In this document: positions 1-6,774 of the stretch, piece after piece
Numbering within the stretch: position 1 is the first letter of the stretch
Layout: each line of letters starts with the position of its first letter
DNA from: AWTP1-13 sp044868325
GTDB lineage: Bacteria > Pseudomonadota > Alphaproteobacteria > Rhizobiales > Hyphomicrobiaceae
Assembly: GCA_044868325.1 (NCBI GenBank)
Contig: JBIOWI010000279.1
Coordinates: 1 to 13,924, forward strand
Reading direction: 5' to 3'
DNA length: 13,924 nt
Position numbers and translations under genes: made by a program
The notes under the pieces: generated by a model
Told to the model about the DNA's origin: nothing
What the model saw: the letters and a program-made list of their open reading frames with translations, nothing else
The model's database searches: none

Positions 1-720
1 ATCTACCCGCGCGAGATGGCCAAGGTCTCCAAGATCCTGATCGAGCAGAACGGCGGCGAGTGGATCGCCGACGAGTATCTGGAGCTCGGCCATTCGGAAT
101 GGGGCGCGATGGTCAACAAGATCAAGACCTCGGGCTGCGACGTGGTGCTCTCCAACGTGGTGGGCGACTCGGTGGTCGCCTTCTACCGTGAGTTCAAGAA
201 CCAGGGCCTCGCCCACGACAAGCTGCCCATCTGCGCCACCGTCACCTCCGAGATCGAGATCGCGGCCATGGGCGCCGAGTACGCTGTCGGCAGCTTCACC
301 TCGTTCCCCTACTTCCAGGCCATCGACACCGACATCAACAAGGCTTTCATCGAGCGCTACCGAGCCTTCGTCAAAGACCCCAAAGCGGTGACGCACCACG
401 CGCTCGAATCCTCCTATTTCCAGGTCTTCCTCTGGAAGCAGGCGGCCGAGAAGGCCGCCGAGGTTTCGCCGGCGGCGATTCGCGAGGCGGTGAAGGGCCA
501 GGAGCTCGACGCCCCCAACGGCCACGTGAAGATCGAGCCGGAGAACCTGCACGCCTACCTGACGCCGCGCATCGCCCAGTGGCAGGCCGACGGGCAGGGC
601 AGGATCATCGACGCCTATCCGAGCCCTATCAAGCCGATCCCCTACGTCGCCTACGGGGAGAGCGACTCCAACCTGTTCTGCACGGCCAAGGGCCTCGACA
701 GCAACAAGCTGAAGATCTGA
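1..720 (+). CDS. Substrate-binding protein of urea/short-chain amide ABC importer (5'-truncated by window)
   Basis: This is the C-terminal 239 residues of a periplasmic binding protein of the Peripla_BP_5/6 fold. The frame is open from base 1, so the start and any signal peptide lie outside the window; the ATG at 16 is internal. The visible part begins with IYPRE, has PYFQAIDTD in the middle, and DAPNGHVKIEPENLH followed by PIKPIPYV near the end. From memory this layout matches AmiC (amide sensor of Pseudomonas), FmdD and UrtA, which are related to each other. Its place directly before two permeases and two ATPases argues for the ligand-binding subunit of the importer rather than a cytosolic AmiC-type sensor. 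The ligand is probably a short amide or urea; the amiE and urease genes downstream support this. The sequence alone cannot decide between them. Confidence 0.85.
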   Translation: MYPREMAKVSKILIEQNGGEWIADEYLELGHSEWGAMVNKIKTSGCDVVLSNVVGDSVVAFYREFKNQGLAHDKLPICATVTSEIEIAAMGAEYAVGSFTSFPYFQAIDTDINKAFIERYRAFVKDPKAVTHHALESSYFQVFLWKQAAEKAAEVSPAAIREAVKGQELDAPNGHVKIEPENLHAYLTPRIAQWQADGQGRIIDAYPSPIKPIPYVAYGESDSNLFCTAKGLDSNKLKI

Positions 721-724
721 GCCC

Positions 725-761
725 GCCCCGGCTCGGTCCGGGGCCGCAGCCAACGCTGCGG
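725..761 (+). promoter_or_regulatory. Two tandem GC-rich stem-loops between binding-protein and permease genes
   Basis: The first hairpin pairs GCCCCGG (725-731) with CCGGGGC (738-744) around a 6-nt loop. The second pairs CCGCAGC (744-750) with GCTGCGG (755-761) around a 4-nt loop. They share base 744, so they abut or compete. No T-run follows, so a simple terminator is unlikely. In many ABC operons, stem-loops after the binding-protein gene protect its mRNA and lower downstream expression, giving excess binding protein over permease; that role is inferred here. Confidence 0.5.
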
Positions 762-816
762 GCGGCGGCCCCCCGGTGGCTCATCGCAACGGCTCACGAG
801 AGGGGGTGGCCCTGCC

Positions 817-1710
817 ATGCTCGATGTCCTCTTCATCGGCCTCAGCGTCGGCTCGGTGCTGCTTCTGGTGGCGCTCGGCCTTGCCATCACCTACGGCGCC
901 ATGGGCGTGATCAACATGGCCCACGGCGAGATGGTGATGGTGGGTGCCTACACCACGGTGTTGTCGGGCATCTGGCTCGGTTCCAACATCTTCGTCGCCA
1001 TCCCCCTGGCCTTCATCGTCACGGCGTTGCTCGGCCTCCTGATCGAGCGCGTGGTGGTGCGCCGCCTCTACGGCCGCTTGCTCGACACGCTGCTGGCGAC
1101 CTGGGGCATCGCCATCCTCATCCAGCAAGCGGTGCGCCTGGAGCTCGGCCTCGCCTTCCTCAAGATCCACATCGAGGGCCTGGGCCCCGGCCTGCAGAAT
1201 GTGGCGGTGCCGTCGGTCCTGCAGGGTGTGTTTCAGATCGCCGGGCAGGAGATCAACAGCTACCGCGCCTTCATCATCCTGGTGACGATCGTCTTCACGG
1301 CGTTGACCTGGGCGCTGCTCTACCGCACTTCCATCGGCATGCAGGTGCGCGCGATCATCCGTAACCGGCATATAGCCGAGGCCTGCGGCATCAATACGGA
1401 GCGCGTCAACGCGCTGACCTTCGCCTTTGGCTCGGGCCTTGCCGGAGTGGCCGGCGTCATGATGTCGGGCTTCAAGACGGTGTTCCCCGACATGGGTACC
1501 TCCATGGTGGTCGACGGCTTCATGGTGGTGGTGGCCGGAGGCGTCGGCAGCCTCCTCGGCTCAATCTACTCCGCCGGCATGCTGGGCCAGATCAACGGCA
1601 TCGCCGCCTGGGCCAGCAACGATATCGTCGCGCGCGCCGTGGTGTTCGGCGTCGTCATCCTGATCATCGTGCTCAAGCCGCAGGGCTTGTTCGCCTACAA
1701 GGGCCGATAG
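817..1710 (+). CDS. urtB: Urea/amide ABC transporter permease, LivH/UrtB-like
   Basis: This is a 297-residue inner-membrane permease of the branched-chain-amino-acid transporter class, forming half of the transmembrane channel. Almost the whole protein is hydrophobic, with several membrane segments. The family signature GVINMAHGEMVMVGAY lies near residues 30-45, and a GVGSLLGSIYSAG segment lies near the C-terminus. The protein ends LKPQGLFAYKGR, the usual LivH/UrtB-type ending. The chosen ATG follows a purine-rich stretch (GAGAGGGGGTGG, 798-809). It is the second gene of the importer; the next gene starts 13 nt after its stop. UrtB is preferred to LivH because of the UrtC/UrtD/UrtE-like neighbours and the amidase/urease context; substrate choice (urea, acetamide or formamide) is not readable from the permease. 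Confidence 0.88.
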   Translation: MLDVLFIGLSVGSVLLLVALGLAITYGAMGVINMAHGEMVMVGAYTTVLSGIWLGSNIFVAIPLAFIVTALLGLLIERVVVRRLYGRLLDTLLATWGIAILIQQAVRLELGLAFLKIHIEGLGPGLQNVAVPSVLQGVFQIAGQEINSYRAFIILVTIVFTALTWALLYRTSIGMQVRAIIRNRHIAEACGINTERVNALTFAFGSGLAGVAGVMMSGFKTVFPDMGTSMVVDGFMVVVAGGVGSLLGSIYSAGMLGQINGIAAWASNDIVARAVVFGVVILIIVLKPQGLFAYKGR

Positions 1711-1722
1711 GGGGCGGATCCC

Positions 1723-2892
1723 ATGCCGAGCCGGCGACACCTCGACATTGCCGTCTACGCCCTGTTCATCGCGGCGGTCATGCTGGCGCCGCTGCTGCTC
1801 GACCAGTTCTGGCTCAACCGCATCGCCAAGTACCTGGTCTACGGCATGCTGGGCGTCGCCGTCGCCCTCTCCTGGGGCTACGCCGGCATCCTCAACCTGG
1901 GCCAGGGCCTGTTCTTCGGCGCTGGCGCCTACATGCTGGCCATGTCGCTCAAGCTGGCGAGCCCGACGAGCCTGCAGCAGGGCTCCGACAAGCCGGTGCC
2001 GGACTTCATGCTGTGGAACGCGCAGCCCGGCGCCAAGACCGACCTGTGCTGCATCAACGGCGCCTCGTTCCTGTGGATCCCGTTCCAGAGCCAGTGGTTC
2101 GGCATCCTGATGGGGCTTGTGCTGCCGGCGGCCCTGGCCACCGTGCTCGGCCTCATCATGTTCAGGAAGCGCATCTCGGGCGTGTTCGTCTCCATCATCA
2201 CGCTGGCCCTGGTGCTGCTGGTGCGCCTGCTGGTGATCGACGCCCAGCCGCTCACCAACGGCTTCAACGGCCTCACCGACCTCGGCTGGCTCAGCATCGC
2301 CGGCTACGAGCTCGATCCCTTCACGGTGCCAACGTACTATCTGGTCGCCGGCACGCTCACCATTGTGCTGATGGCGGCGCGGCTGCTGGTCGAGACCCGC
2401 GCCGGCCTGATCCTGCAGGCGATCCGCGACGACAGCAACCGCGCGCGCTACCTCGGTTTCGACGTGCCCCTTTACCAGACGTTCTTCTTCGCCGTTTCGG
2501 CCGGCATCGCCAGCCTCGCCGGCATGCTCTACGTGGTCGTCGCCGAGTTCGCCTCGCCCACCTTCATGGACCTTACCTTCTCCATCACCATGGTGGTATG
2601 GGCGGCGGTGGGCGGTCGCGCCTCGCTGCTCGGCGCCTGCGTCGGCGCCATCCTCATCAACACCATCGAGGCCACGGTCAGCGAGACCGAGGGCTTCGTG
2701 GAGGCCTGGAAGGCCGTCATCGGCCTCGTCTTCGTGCTCGTGGTGCTGTTCCTGCCGCGCGGTCTCGCGGGCCTCGCCCACGACGGCGTCGACTGGCTCC
2801 TGCGCCATCTCGCCAGCCTGCGCACCGCCAGCACGCCAGCCACGGCTCCCGGCAGGGCACGCCCGGCCGAGGGCGTGCAGCCCGCGGAATAG
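1723..2892 (+). CDS. urtC: Urea/amide ABC transporter permease, LivM/UrtC-like
   Basis: This is the second permease subunit of the importer, 389 residues with multiple hydrophobic segments. Near residues 50-72 it carries WGYAGILNLGQGLFFGAGAY, the LivM/UrtC counterpart of the signature in the first permease. A soluble loop at about residues 80-122 contains PDFMLWN and PFQSQWF, which resembles UrtC more than LivM. This loop also has a vicinal Cys pair (residues 109-110). The C-terminal tail after LPRGLAGL is Ala/Pro/Arg-rich and probably cytoplasmic. A GGGGGCGG stretch precedes the ATG. The stop lies 11 nt before the ATPase start, and the ribosome site of that gene begins at 2891, overlapping this gene's stop codon. 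Confidence 0.88.
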   Translation: MPSRRHLDIAVYALFIAAVMLAPLLLDQFWLNRIAKYLVYGMLGVAVALSWGYAGILNLGQGLFFGAGAYMLAMSLKLASPTSLQQGSDKPVPDFMLWNAQPGAKTDLCCINGASFLWIPFQSQWFGILMGLVLPAALATVLGLIMFRKRISGVFVSIITLALVLLVRLLVIDAQPLTNGFNGLTDLGWLSIAGYELDPFTVPTYYLVAGTLTIVLMAARLLVETRAGLILQAIRDDSNRARYLGFDVPLYQTFFFAVSAGIASLAGMLYVVVAEFASPTFMDLTFSITMVVWAAVGGRASLLGACVGAILINTIEATVSETEGFVEAWKAVIGLVFVLVVLFLPRGLAGLAHDGVDWLLRHLASLRTASTPATAPGRARPAEGVQPAE

Positions 2893-2903
2893 GAGGCGCC
2901 GCC

Positions 2904-3650
2904 ATGACCGCCGCACTCACCATCGACGGACTGGCCGTGGACTTTGCCGGCCTCAAGGCCGTCAATGGCGTCTCCATGGTGGTAGAGGAGGGCGAGCTGC
3001 GCGTGCTTCTCGGCGCCAACGGTGCCGGCAAGACAACGTTGATGGATCTCGTCTCGGGCAAGACCAAGAGCACGGCCGGCCGCGTGCACCTCTACGACAC
3101 CGAGATCACCAACCGCGAGGAGCACGAGATCGCCCGCGCCGGCATCGGCCGCAAGTTCCAGATCCCCAGCGTGTTCCGCGACCTCACCGTGCGTCGCAAC
3201 CTGGAGGTGGCGAGCTGCCGCAATCCCAGAGTCATGGCTAACCTCGGGTTTGGCTTCCCGCGCGCGGCGCGGGCGCGGGAGGACGAGGTGCTGGACCTGA
3301 TCGGGCTCGCCGATGCCGCCGAAAGGCAGGCGGCGAGCTTGAGCCACGGCCAGACCCAGTGGCTGGAGCTGGGCCTGCTGATGGTGCAGGAGCCCAAGGT
3401 CCTCCTGCTCGACGAGCCCACTGCCGGCATGACCCAGGCGGAGACCTACAAGACCTCGCAGATCATCAACGGCTTGAAGGGGCGCCACACCGTCCTGGTG
3501 GTGGAGCACGACATGGCGTTCGTGCGCGAGATCGCCGAGCGCATCACCGTGATGCACCTGGGCCAGGTCCTCGCCGAGGGCAGCGTTGCCGACATCGAGC
3601 GGAACCCCAAAGTGCGCGAAGCCTACCTGGGCTCCCGGAGGATCGGCTGA
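2904..3650 (+). CDS. urtD: Urea/amide ABC transporter ATPase, LivG/UrtD-like
   Basis: This is a 248-residue cytoplasmic ATP-binding subunit. It shows Walker A GANGAGKTT (37-45), Q-loop glutamine in RKFQIPSVF (Q86), signature LSHGQ (146-150), Walker B VLLLDEPTAGMT (166-177) and H-loop VVEHD (H202). The LSHGQ form followed by TQWLELG, together with PTAGMT, is typical of UrtD rather than LivG. The ATG at 2904 was chosen because AGGAGG (2891-2896) lies 7 nt upstream; the same frame is open much further 5', but that extension overlaps urtC and is Arg/His-rich shadow sequence. The TGA stop overlaps the ATG of the next ATPase (TGATG at 3648-3652), suggesting coupled translation. Confidence 0.9.
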   Translation: MTAALTIDGLAVDFAGLKAVNGVSMVVEEGELRVLLGANGAGKTTLMDLVSGKTKSTAGRVHLYDTEITNREEHEIARAGIGRKFQIPSVFRDLTVRRNLEVASCRNPRVMANLGFGFPRAARAREDEVLDLIGLADAAERQAASLSHGQTQWLELGLLMVQEPKVLLLDEPTAGMTQAETYKTSQIINGLKGRHTVLVVEHDMAFVREIAERITVMHLGQVLAEGSVADIERNPKVREAYLGSRRIG

Positions 3651-5530
3651 TGCTGACGCTTGCCAACGTCGACAGCTTCTACGGGCGTAGCCACGTGCTG
3701 CACGGGGTCAGCCTCGACGTGCCGGCCGGCCAGATTACCGCGGTGCTGGGCCGCAACGGCACCGGCAAGACCACGCTGCTCAAGACCATCATGGGGCTCA
3801 CCGACGGCATGTTCGGCGGGATCCGCCTCGATGGCGTCGATATCGCCCGCGAGCCCGCCTTCCGCCGCGCCAGGGCCGGCTTCGCCTATGTGCCGCAGGG
3901 ACGCGAGATCATCCCGGACTTCTCGATCCGCGAGAACATCCTGATGGGCGCCTTCGCCCGCACCGACGGGAAGCGGGCGATCCCGGACCTGGTGCCGGAG
4001 CTGTTCCCCTATCTGATCGCCAACCTCAGCCGTCCGGCCGGCGTGCTGTCGGGCGGCCAGCAGCAGCAGCTCGCCATTGCGCGGGCGCTGGCGGCCGGTC
4101 CCAAGGTGCTGCTGCTCGACGAGCCGACCGAGGGCATCCAGCCCTCCATCGTGGAGGAGATCGAGGCCGTCATCGTACGCCTCAACCGCGAGGTGGGCCT
4201 CACCATCGTGCTGGTCGAGCAGGACGTGGGCTTCGCGCGCCAGGCCGCTCAGCGCTTCGCCATGATGGAGAAGGGCAGCGTGGTGGCCGCAGGCCCTATC
4301 GCCGAGCTGACGGACGAGCTCGTCAACCGCCACCTCGCCGTCTCAAGCGGGGCCGCGCCGAGCGCGCCGGCAGCGTGCAGTCATAGCGGCGTGGCGTCCA
4401 ATGGCACCGCCATCCGGGCGCGCCGCGCGCCCAACGGCCACGACTATCCGGGGGAACGGGTTTGGCGCATCAACCAGCAAAGGAGAGCCCAGATGCTGCA
4501 TGGTGACATATCGAGCAGCAGCGACACCGTCGGCGTCGCCGTCGTCAACTACAAGATGCCTCGCCTGCACACCAAGGCCGAGGTGCTCGACAATGCCCGC
4601 AAGATCGCCGACGTGATCGTCGGCATGAAGGTGGGCCTGCCAGGCATGGATCTGGTGATCTTCCCGGAGTACAGCACCCACGGCATTATGTACGACCCCA
4701 AGGAGATGTTCGAGACTGCCTCGGTCATCCCGGGCGACGAGACGGAGATCTTCGCCGCTGCGTGCCGAAAGGCCAAGGTGTGGGGCGTGTTCTCACTCAC
4801 CGGCGAGCGGCACGAGCAGCACCCCAATAAAGTGCCCTACAACACCCTCATCCTCATGAACGACAAGGGCGAGATCGTGCAGAAGTACCGCAAGATCATG
4901 CCCTGGGTGCCGATCGAGGGCTGGTACCCCGGCAACTGCACCTACGTGTCGGAAGGGCCGAAGGGCCTGAAGGTGAGCCTCATCATTTGCGACGACGGCA
5001 ACTACCCCGAGATCTGGCGCGACTGCGCCATGAAGGGCGCCGAGCTGATCGTGCGCTGCCAGGGCTATATGTACCCGGCCAAGGAGCAGCAGGTGATCAT
5101 GGCCAAGGCCATGGCCTGGGCCAACAACGTCTACGTCGCCGTTGCCAACGCCTCGGGCTTCGACGGCGTCTACTCCTACTTCGGCCACTCCGCCGTCATC
5201 GGCTTCGACGGCCGCACGCTGGGCGAGTGTGGCGAGGAGGAGAACGGCATCCAGTATGCGGCCATCTCCAAGACGCTGATCCGCGATGCGCGCCGCACCA
5301 TGCAGTCGCAGAACCACCTCTTTAAGCTCCTGCACCGCGGCTACACGGGCATGATCAACTCGCGCGAGAATCAGCAGGGCGTGGCCGCCTGCCCGTACGA
5401 CTTCTACAAGGAGTGGGTCACCGACCCCGAGGGCACCCGCGCCAAGGTCGAGGCCCTGACCCGCCCGACCGTCGGCACCGAGGAATGCCCCATCGAAGGC
5501 CTTCCCAACGAGCGGATGGCCCTGCGTTAG
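3650..5530 (+). CDS. urtE: UrtE-like ABC transporter ATPase, open in frame through AmiE (626-codon ORF)
   Basis: Residues 1-231 are a complete second ATPase of the importer, LivF/UrtE type: Walker A GRNGTGKTT (34-42), signature LSGGQ (133-137), Walker B VLLLDEPTEGIQ (153-164) and the LVEQD switch segment (188-192). PTEGIQ and the ending RHLAV match UrtE, which normally stops there. Here the frame has no stop: residues 232-281 form a low-complexity linker rich in Ser, Ala, Pro and Arg, and residues 282-626 are a full AmiE. The linker DNA holds a GC hairpin (4416-4432) and the amiE ribosome site, and its last part uses codons such as AGG and AGA that are rare around it. It therefore looks like former intergenic DNA. 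A true fusion, a lost stop codon, or a sequencing indel (a TAG sits out of frame at 4384-4386) all remain possible. The ATPase identity is firm; the fused product is uncertain. Confidence 0.75.
   Translation: MLTLANVDSFYGRSHVLHGVSLDVPAGQITAVLGRNGTGKTTLLKTIMGLTDGMFGGIRLDGVDIAREPAFRRARAGFAYVPQGREIIPDFSIRENILMGAFARTDGKRAIPDLVPELFPYLIANLSRPAGVLSGGQQQQLAIARALAAGPKVLLLDEPTEGIQPSIVEEIEAVIVRLNREVGLTIVLVEQDVGFARQAAQRFAMMEKGSVVAAGPIAELTDELVNRHLAVSSGAAPSAPAACSHSGVASNGTAIRARRAPNGHDYPGERVWRINQQRRAQMLHGDISSSSDTVGVAVVNYKMPRLHTKAEVLDNARKIADVIVGMKVGLPGMDLVIFPEYSTHGIMYDPKEMFETASVIPGDETEIFAAACRKAKVWGVFSLTGERHEQHPNKVPYNTLILMNDKGEIVQKYRKIMPWVPIEGWYPGNCTYVSEGPKGLKVSLIICDDGNYPEIWRDCAMKGAELIVRCQGYMYPAKEQQVIMAKAMAWANNVYVAVANASGFDGVYSYFGHSAVIGFDGRTLGECGEEENGIQYAAISKTLIRDARRTMQSQNHLFKLLHRGYTGMINSRENQQGVAACPYDFYKEWVTDPEGTRAKVEALTRPTVGTEECPIEGLPNERMALR
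4416..4432 (+). promoter_or_regulatory. GC-only hairpin in the urtE-amiE junction
   Basis: GGGCGCG (4416-4422) pairs perfectly with CGCGCCC (4426-4432) around a 3-nt loop. It ends 60 nt before the amiE ATG. A compact hairpin like this suits an intercistronic mRNA element and supports the view that this stretch evolved as a spacer, even though it is open in frame. No T-run follows. Confidence 0.4.
4481..4485 (+). promoter_or_regulatory. Ribosome binding site deciding the amiE start
   Basis: AGGAG lies 7 nt before the ATG at 4493, an ideal Shine-Dalgarno spacing. It supports independent initiation of AmiE inside the longer open frame that begins with the ATPase. Confidence 0.75.
4493..5530 (+). 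CDS. amiE: Aliphatic amidase (acylamide amidohydrolase)
   Basis: AmiE hydrolyses short aliphatic amides such as acetamide to the carboxylic acid and ammonia in the cytoplasm (EC 3.5.1.4, nitrilase superfamily). This 345-residue protein has nearly the length of Pseudomonas aeruginosa AmiE (346) and, from memory, is very similar along its whole length, including the start HGDISSS and VGVAVVNYKMPRLH. The catalytic triad sits at the classical positions: Glu59 (FPEYS), Lys134 (KYRKI) and Cys166 (IICDDGNYPEIW). The segment RCQGYMYPAKEQQ and the motif GHSAVIGFDGRTLGECGEEE are also typical. Formamidase AmiF/FmdA is a relative, but the N-terminus and YMYPAK region fit AmiE better. The start was chosen by homology plus the AGGAG site at 4481. 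The frame is continuous with the upstream ATPase. Its substrate is likely supplied by the importer encoded just before it. Confidence 0.95.
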   Translation: MLHGDISSSSDTVGVAVVNYKMPRLHTKAEVLDNARKIADVIVGMKVGLPGMDLVIFPEYSTHGIMYDPKEMFETASVIPGDETEIFAAACRKAKVWGVFSLTGERHEQHPNKVPYNTLILMNDKGEIVQKYRKIMPWVPIEGWYPGNCTYVSEGPKGLKVSLIICDDGNYPEIWRDCAMKGAELIVRCQGYMYPAKEQQVIMAKAMAWANNVYVAVANASGFDGVYSYFGHSAVIGFDGRTLGECGEEENGIQYAAISKTLIRDARRTMQSQNHLFKLLHRGYTGMINSRENQQGVAACPYDFYKEWVTDPEGTRAKVEALTRPTVGTEECPIEGLPNERMALR

Positions 5531-5559
5531 GACCGCAACTGCGAAGTGGTACAGCCCGC

Positions 5560-5587
5560 AGCCCGCATCGTCCATCCGAGGCGGGCT
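5560..5587 (+). other. Stem-loop in amiE-ureE spacer
   Basis: AGCCCGC (5560-5566) pairs with GCGGGCT (5581-5587) around a 14-nt loop, 30 nt after the amiE stop. A second copy of AGCCCGC immediately precedes the left arm (5553-5559) and could pair instead. There is no T-run, so it may stabilise or attenuate the transcript between amiE and the urease genes rather than end it. No clear promoter is seen in the 100-nt spacer. Confidence 0.3.
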
Positions 5588-5630
5588 CGGCCGGCAAGGC
5601 ACAGGAGTTGCCGCACAGGTCGGTCTAGGC

Positions 5631-6086
5631 ATGCTGAAGCTGACAAAGATCCTCGGCAGCCGAGGCGACCCGGGCGTCGCCGAACGGCTGCACCACATCG
5701 GCCATCACGGCAGGGTCGAGGTGCTGCCCCTCAGCGCGGAGGATGCCGCCCGCAGGCGGCTGCGGGCGACGACCAGCGAGGGCACCGAGTGCGCCATTGC
5801 ACTCCCGCGCGATGCGGCGCTGTTCGACGGCGCCGTGCTCCTGCTCGAGGACCGGCGCGCCATCGTTGTCGCGTTCAACCGGCAGCGCTGGCTGCGCCTC
5901 GTCCCGCAATCGGCGGCCGCGGCGCTGGAGCTCGGGTATCACGCCGGCAACCTGCACTGGCGCGTGCGGTTCGACGGCGCCGTGATTCTGGTGGCGGTCG
6001 AGGGGCCCGTCGAAAGCTACGAGGCGCGCATTGCGCCTCTCATCGACAGCGGGCAGGTGCGGGCTGAGCTCGAGCCACCGCCATGA
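5631..6086 (+). CDS. ureE: Urease accessory protein UreE (nickel metallochaperone)
   Basis: UreE is a cytoplasmic nickel carrier that delivers Ni2+ through UreG to apo-urease. This 151-residue protein shows the family's two-part layout: an N-terminal part with CAIALPRDAALFDGAVLLLED (about 54-74) and the C-terminal metal-binding domain with LELGYHAGNLHWRVRF (99-114). His104 in that motif corresponds to the conserved interface nickel ligand. The His-rich C-terminal tail of many UreE proteins is absent; the protein ends ELEPPP. Instead a HHIGHH cluster lies at residues 21-26 and could bind metal. Its TGA overlaps the ureF ATG (ATGA at 6083-6086), indicating coupled translation. The Shine-Dalgarno before 5631 is weak. 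Confidence 0.85.
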   Translation: MLKLTKILGSRGDPGVAERLHHIGHHGRVEVLPLSAEDAARRRLRATTSEGTECAIALPRDAALFDGAVLLLEDRRAIVVAFNRQRWLRLVPQSAAAALELGYHAGNLHWRVRFDGAVILVAVEGPVESYEARIAPLIDSGQVRAELEPPP

Positions 6087-6757
6087 CCATCGACCTTCTG
6101 CGCGCCATCCAGCACGCCGACAGCGGCTTCCCAAGCGGCGGCTTCGCCTTCTCGCAGGGGCTTGAGGGCCTGGCGGGAATGGGCGCGCGGCCGAGCGGCG
6201 AGGATATCGACTGCTTCGTCAGGACCCTGCTGGCGCTGCGCTGGACGACCGCCGACCGCGTCGCGCTGGCTCGCGCCTATCGGGCTGCGGGCGATCTCGC
6301 TGCCGTTGCTGCCATCGATCGGGAGGTTGAAGCCTCGACCCTGGTCGAAGCGCTCCGCACGGGATCGCGCCGGAACGGCATGGCGCTCCTGACGGCCCAC
6401 GTGCGGCTGGGCACGCCGCATGCAGCCGACTATCGGACGATGGTGCAGAGCGGCCGCGCCCTCGGGCACCTGTCCGTCGTGCAAGGGCTGCTTTGGAGCG
6501 CCGTCGGCGTCTCCGAGCGCGCTGCCATCGCCATGTCGGGCTATGGCCTTGCGAGCGCCATGGCGACGGCCGCGGTCCGCTTGGGTCTCCTTGGCGCCAT
6601 CGACGCACAGCGCATGGTCTCCGGCATGCTCCCCTTGATTGCCAATGCGGCCGACGCCCCCATCGACGACGGCGAGCCCATGTGCAGCTACACCCCCTTT
6701 GCCGAGATCGCGGCCATGAAGCACGCGCGCCAGCCCATCCGCCTGTTCTTCAACTGA
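6083..6757 (+). CDS. ureF: Urease accessory protein UreF
   Basis: UreF joins UreD and UreG on apo-urease and controls GTP-dependent insertion of the nickel centre. The 224-residue protein has the diagnostic DSGFPSGGFAFSQGLE segment at residues 13-28, and its length is normal for the family. The rest is mostly alpha-helical in character, ending KHARQPIRLFFN, a conserved kind of UreF C-terminus. It starts within the ureE stop codon (ATGA) and ends 17 nt before ureAB, so it is in the same transcript. Confidence 0.9.
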   Translation: MTIDLLRAIQHADSGFPSGGFAFSQGLEGLAGMGARPSGEDIDCFVRTLLALRWTTADRVALARAYRAAGDLAAVAAIDREVEASTLVEALRTGSRRNGMALLTAHVRLGTPHAADYRTMVQSGRALGHLSVVQGLLWSAVGVSERAAIAMSGYGLASAMATAAVRLGLLGAIDAQRMVSGMLPLIANAADAPIDDGEPMCSYTPFAEIAAMKHARQPIRLFFN

Positions 6758-6774
6758 GGCAAGCCGGGAGCCAC

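Noticed and set aside
2013..2903. In-frame 5' extension of the UrtD ATPase
   Set aside because: The extension is Arg/His-rich shadow sequence over urtC. The ATG at 2904 has an ideal AGGAGG and matches the family start.
1561..2916. 451-codon open frame antisense to urtB/urtC
   Set aside because: Its translation is rich in Arg, His, Gly, Asp and Glu with no recognisable domain, as expected for a shadow frame in high-GC DNA. It lies opposite clear permease genes.
3339..3356. LSHGQ instead of LSGGQ in the UrtD ATPase as a possible defect
   Set aside because: From knowledge of the family, UrtD proteins normally carry LSHGx at the signature, so this is not an anomaly.
4217..4225. Glutamine instead of histidine in the H-loop of the UrtE ATPase
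   Set aside because: LVEQD is the usual form in LivF/UrtE proteins, so it is not a loss of function.
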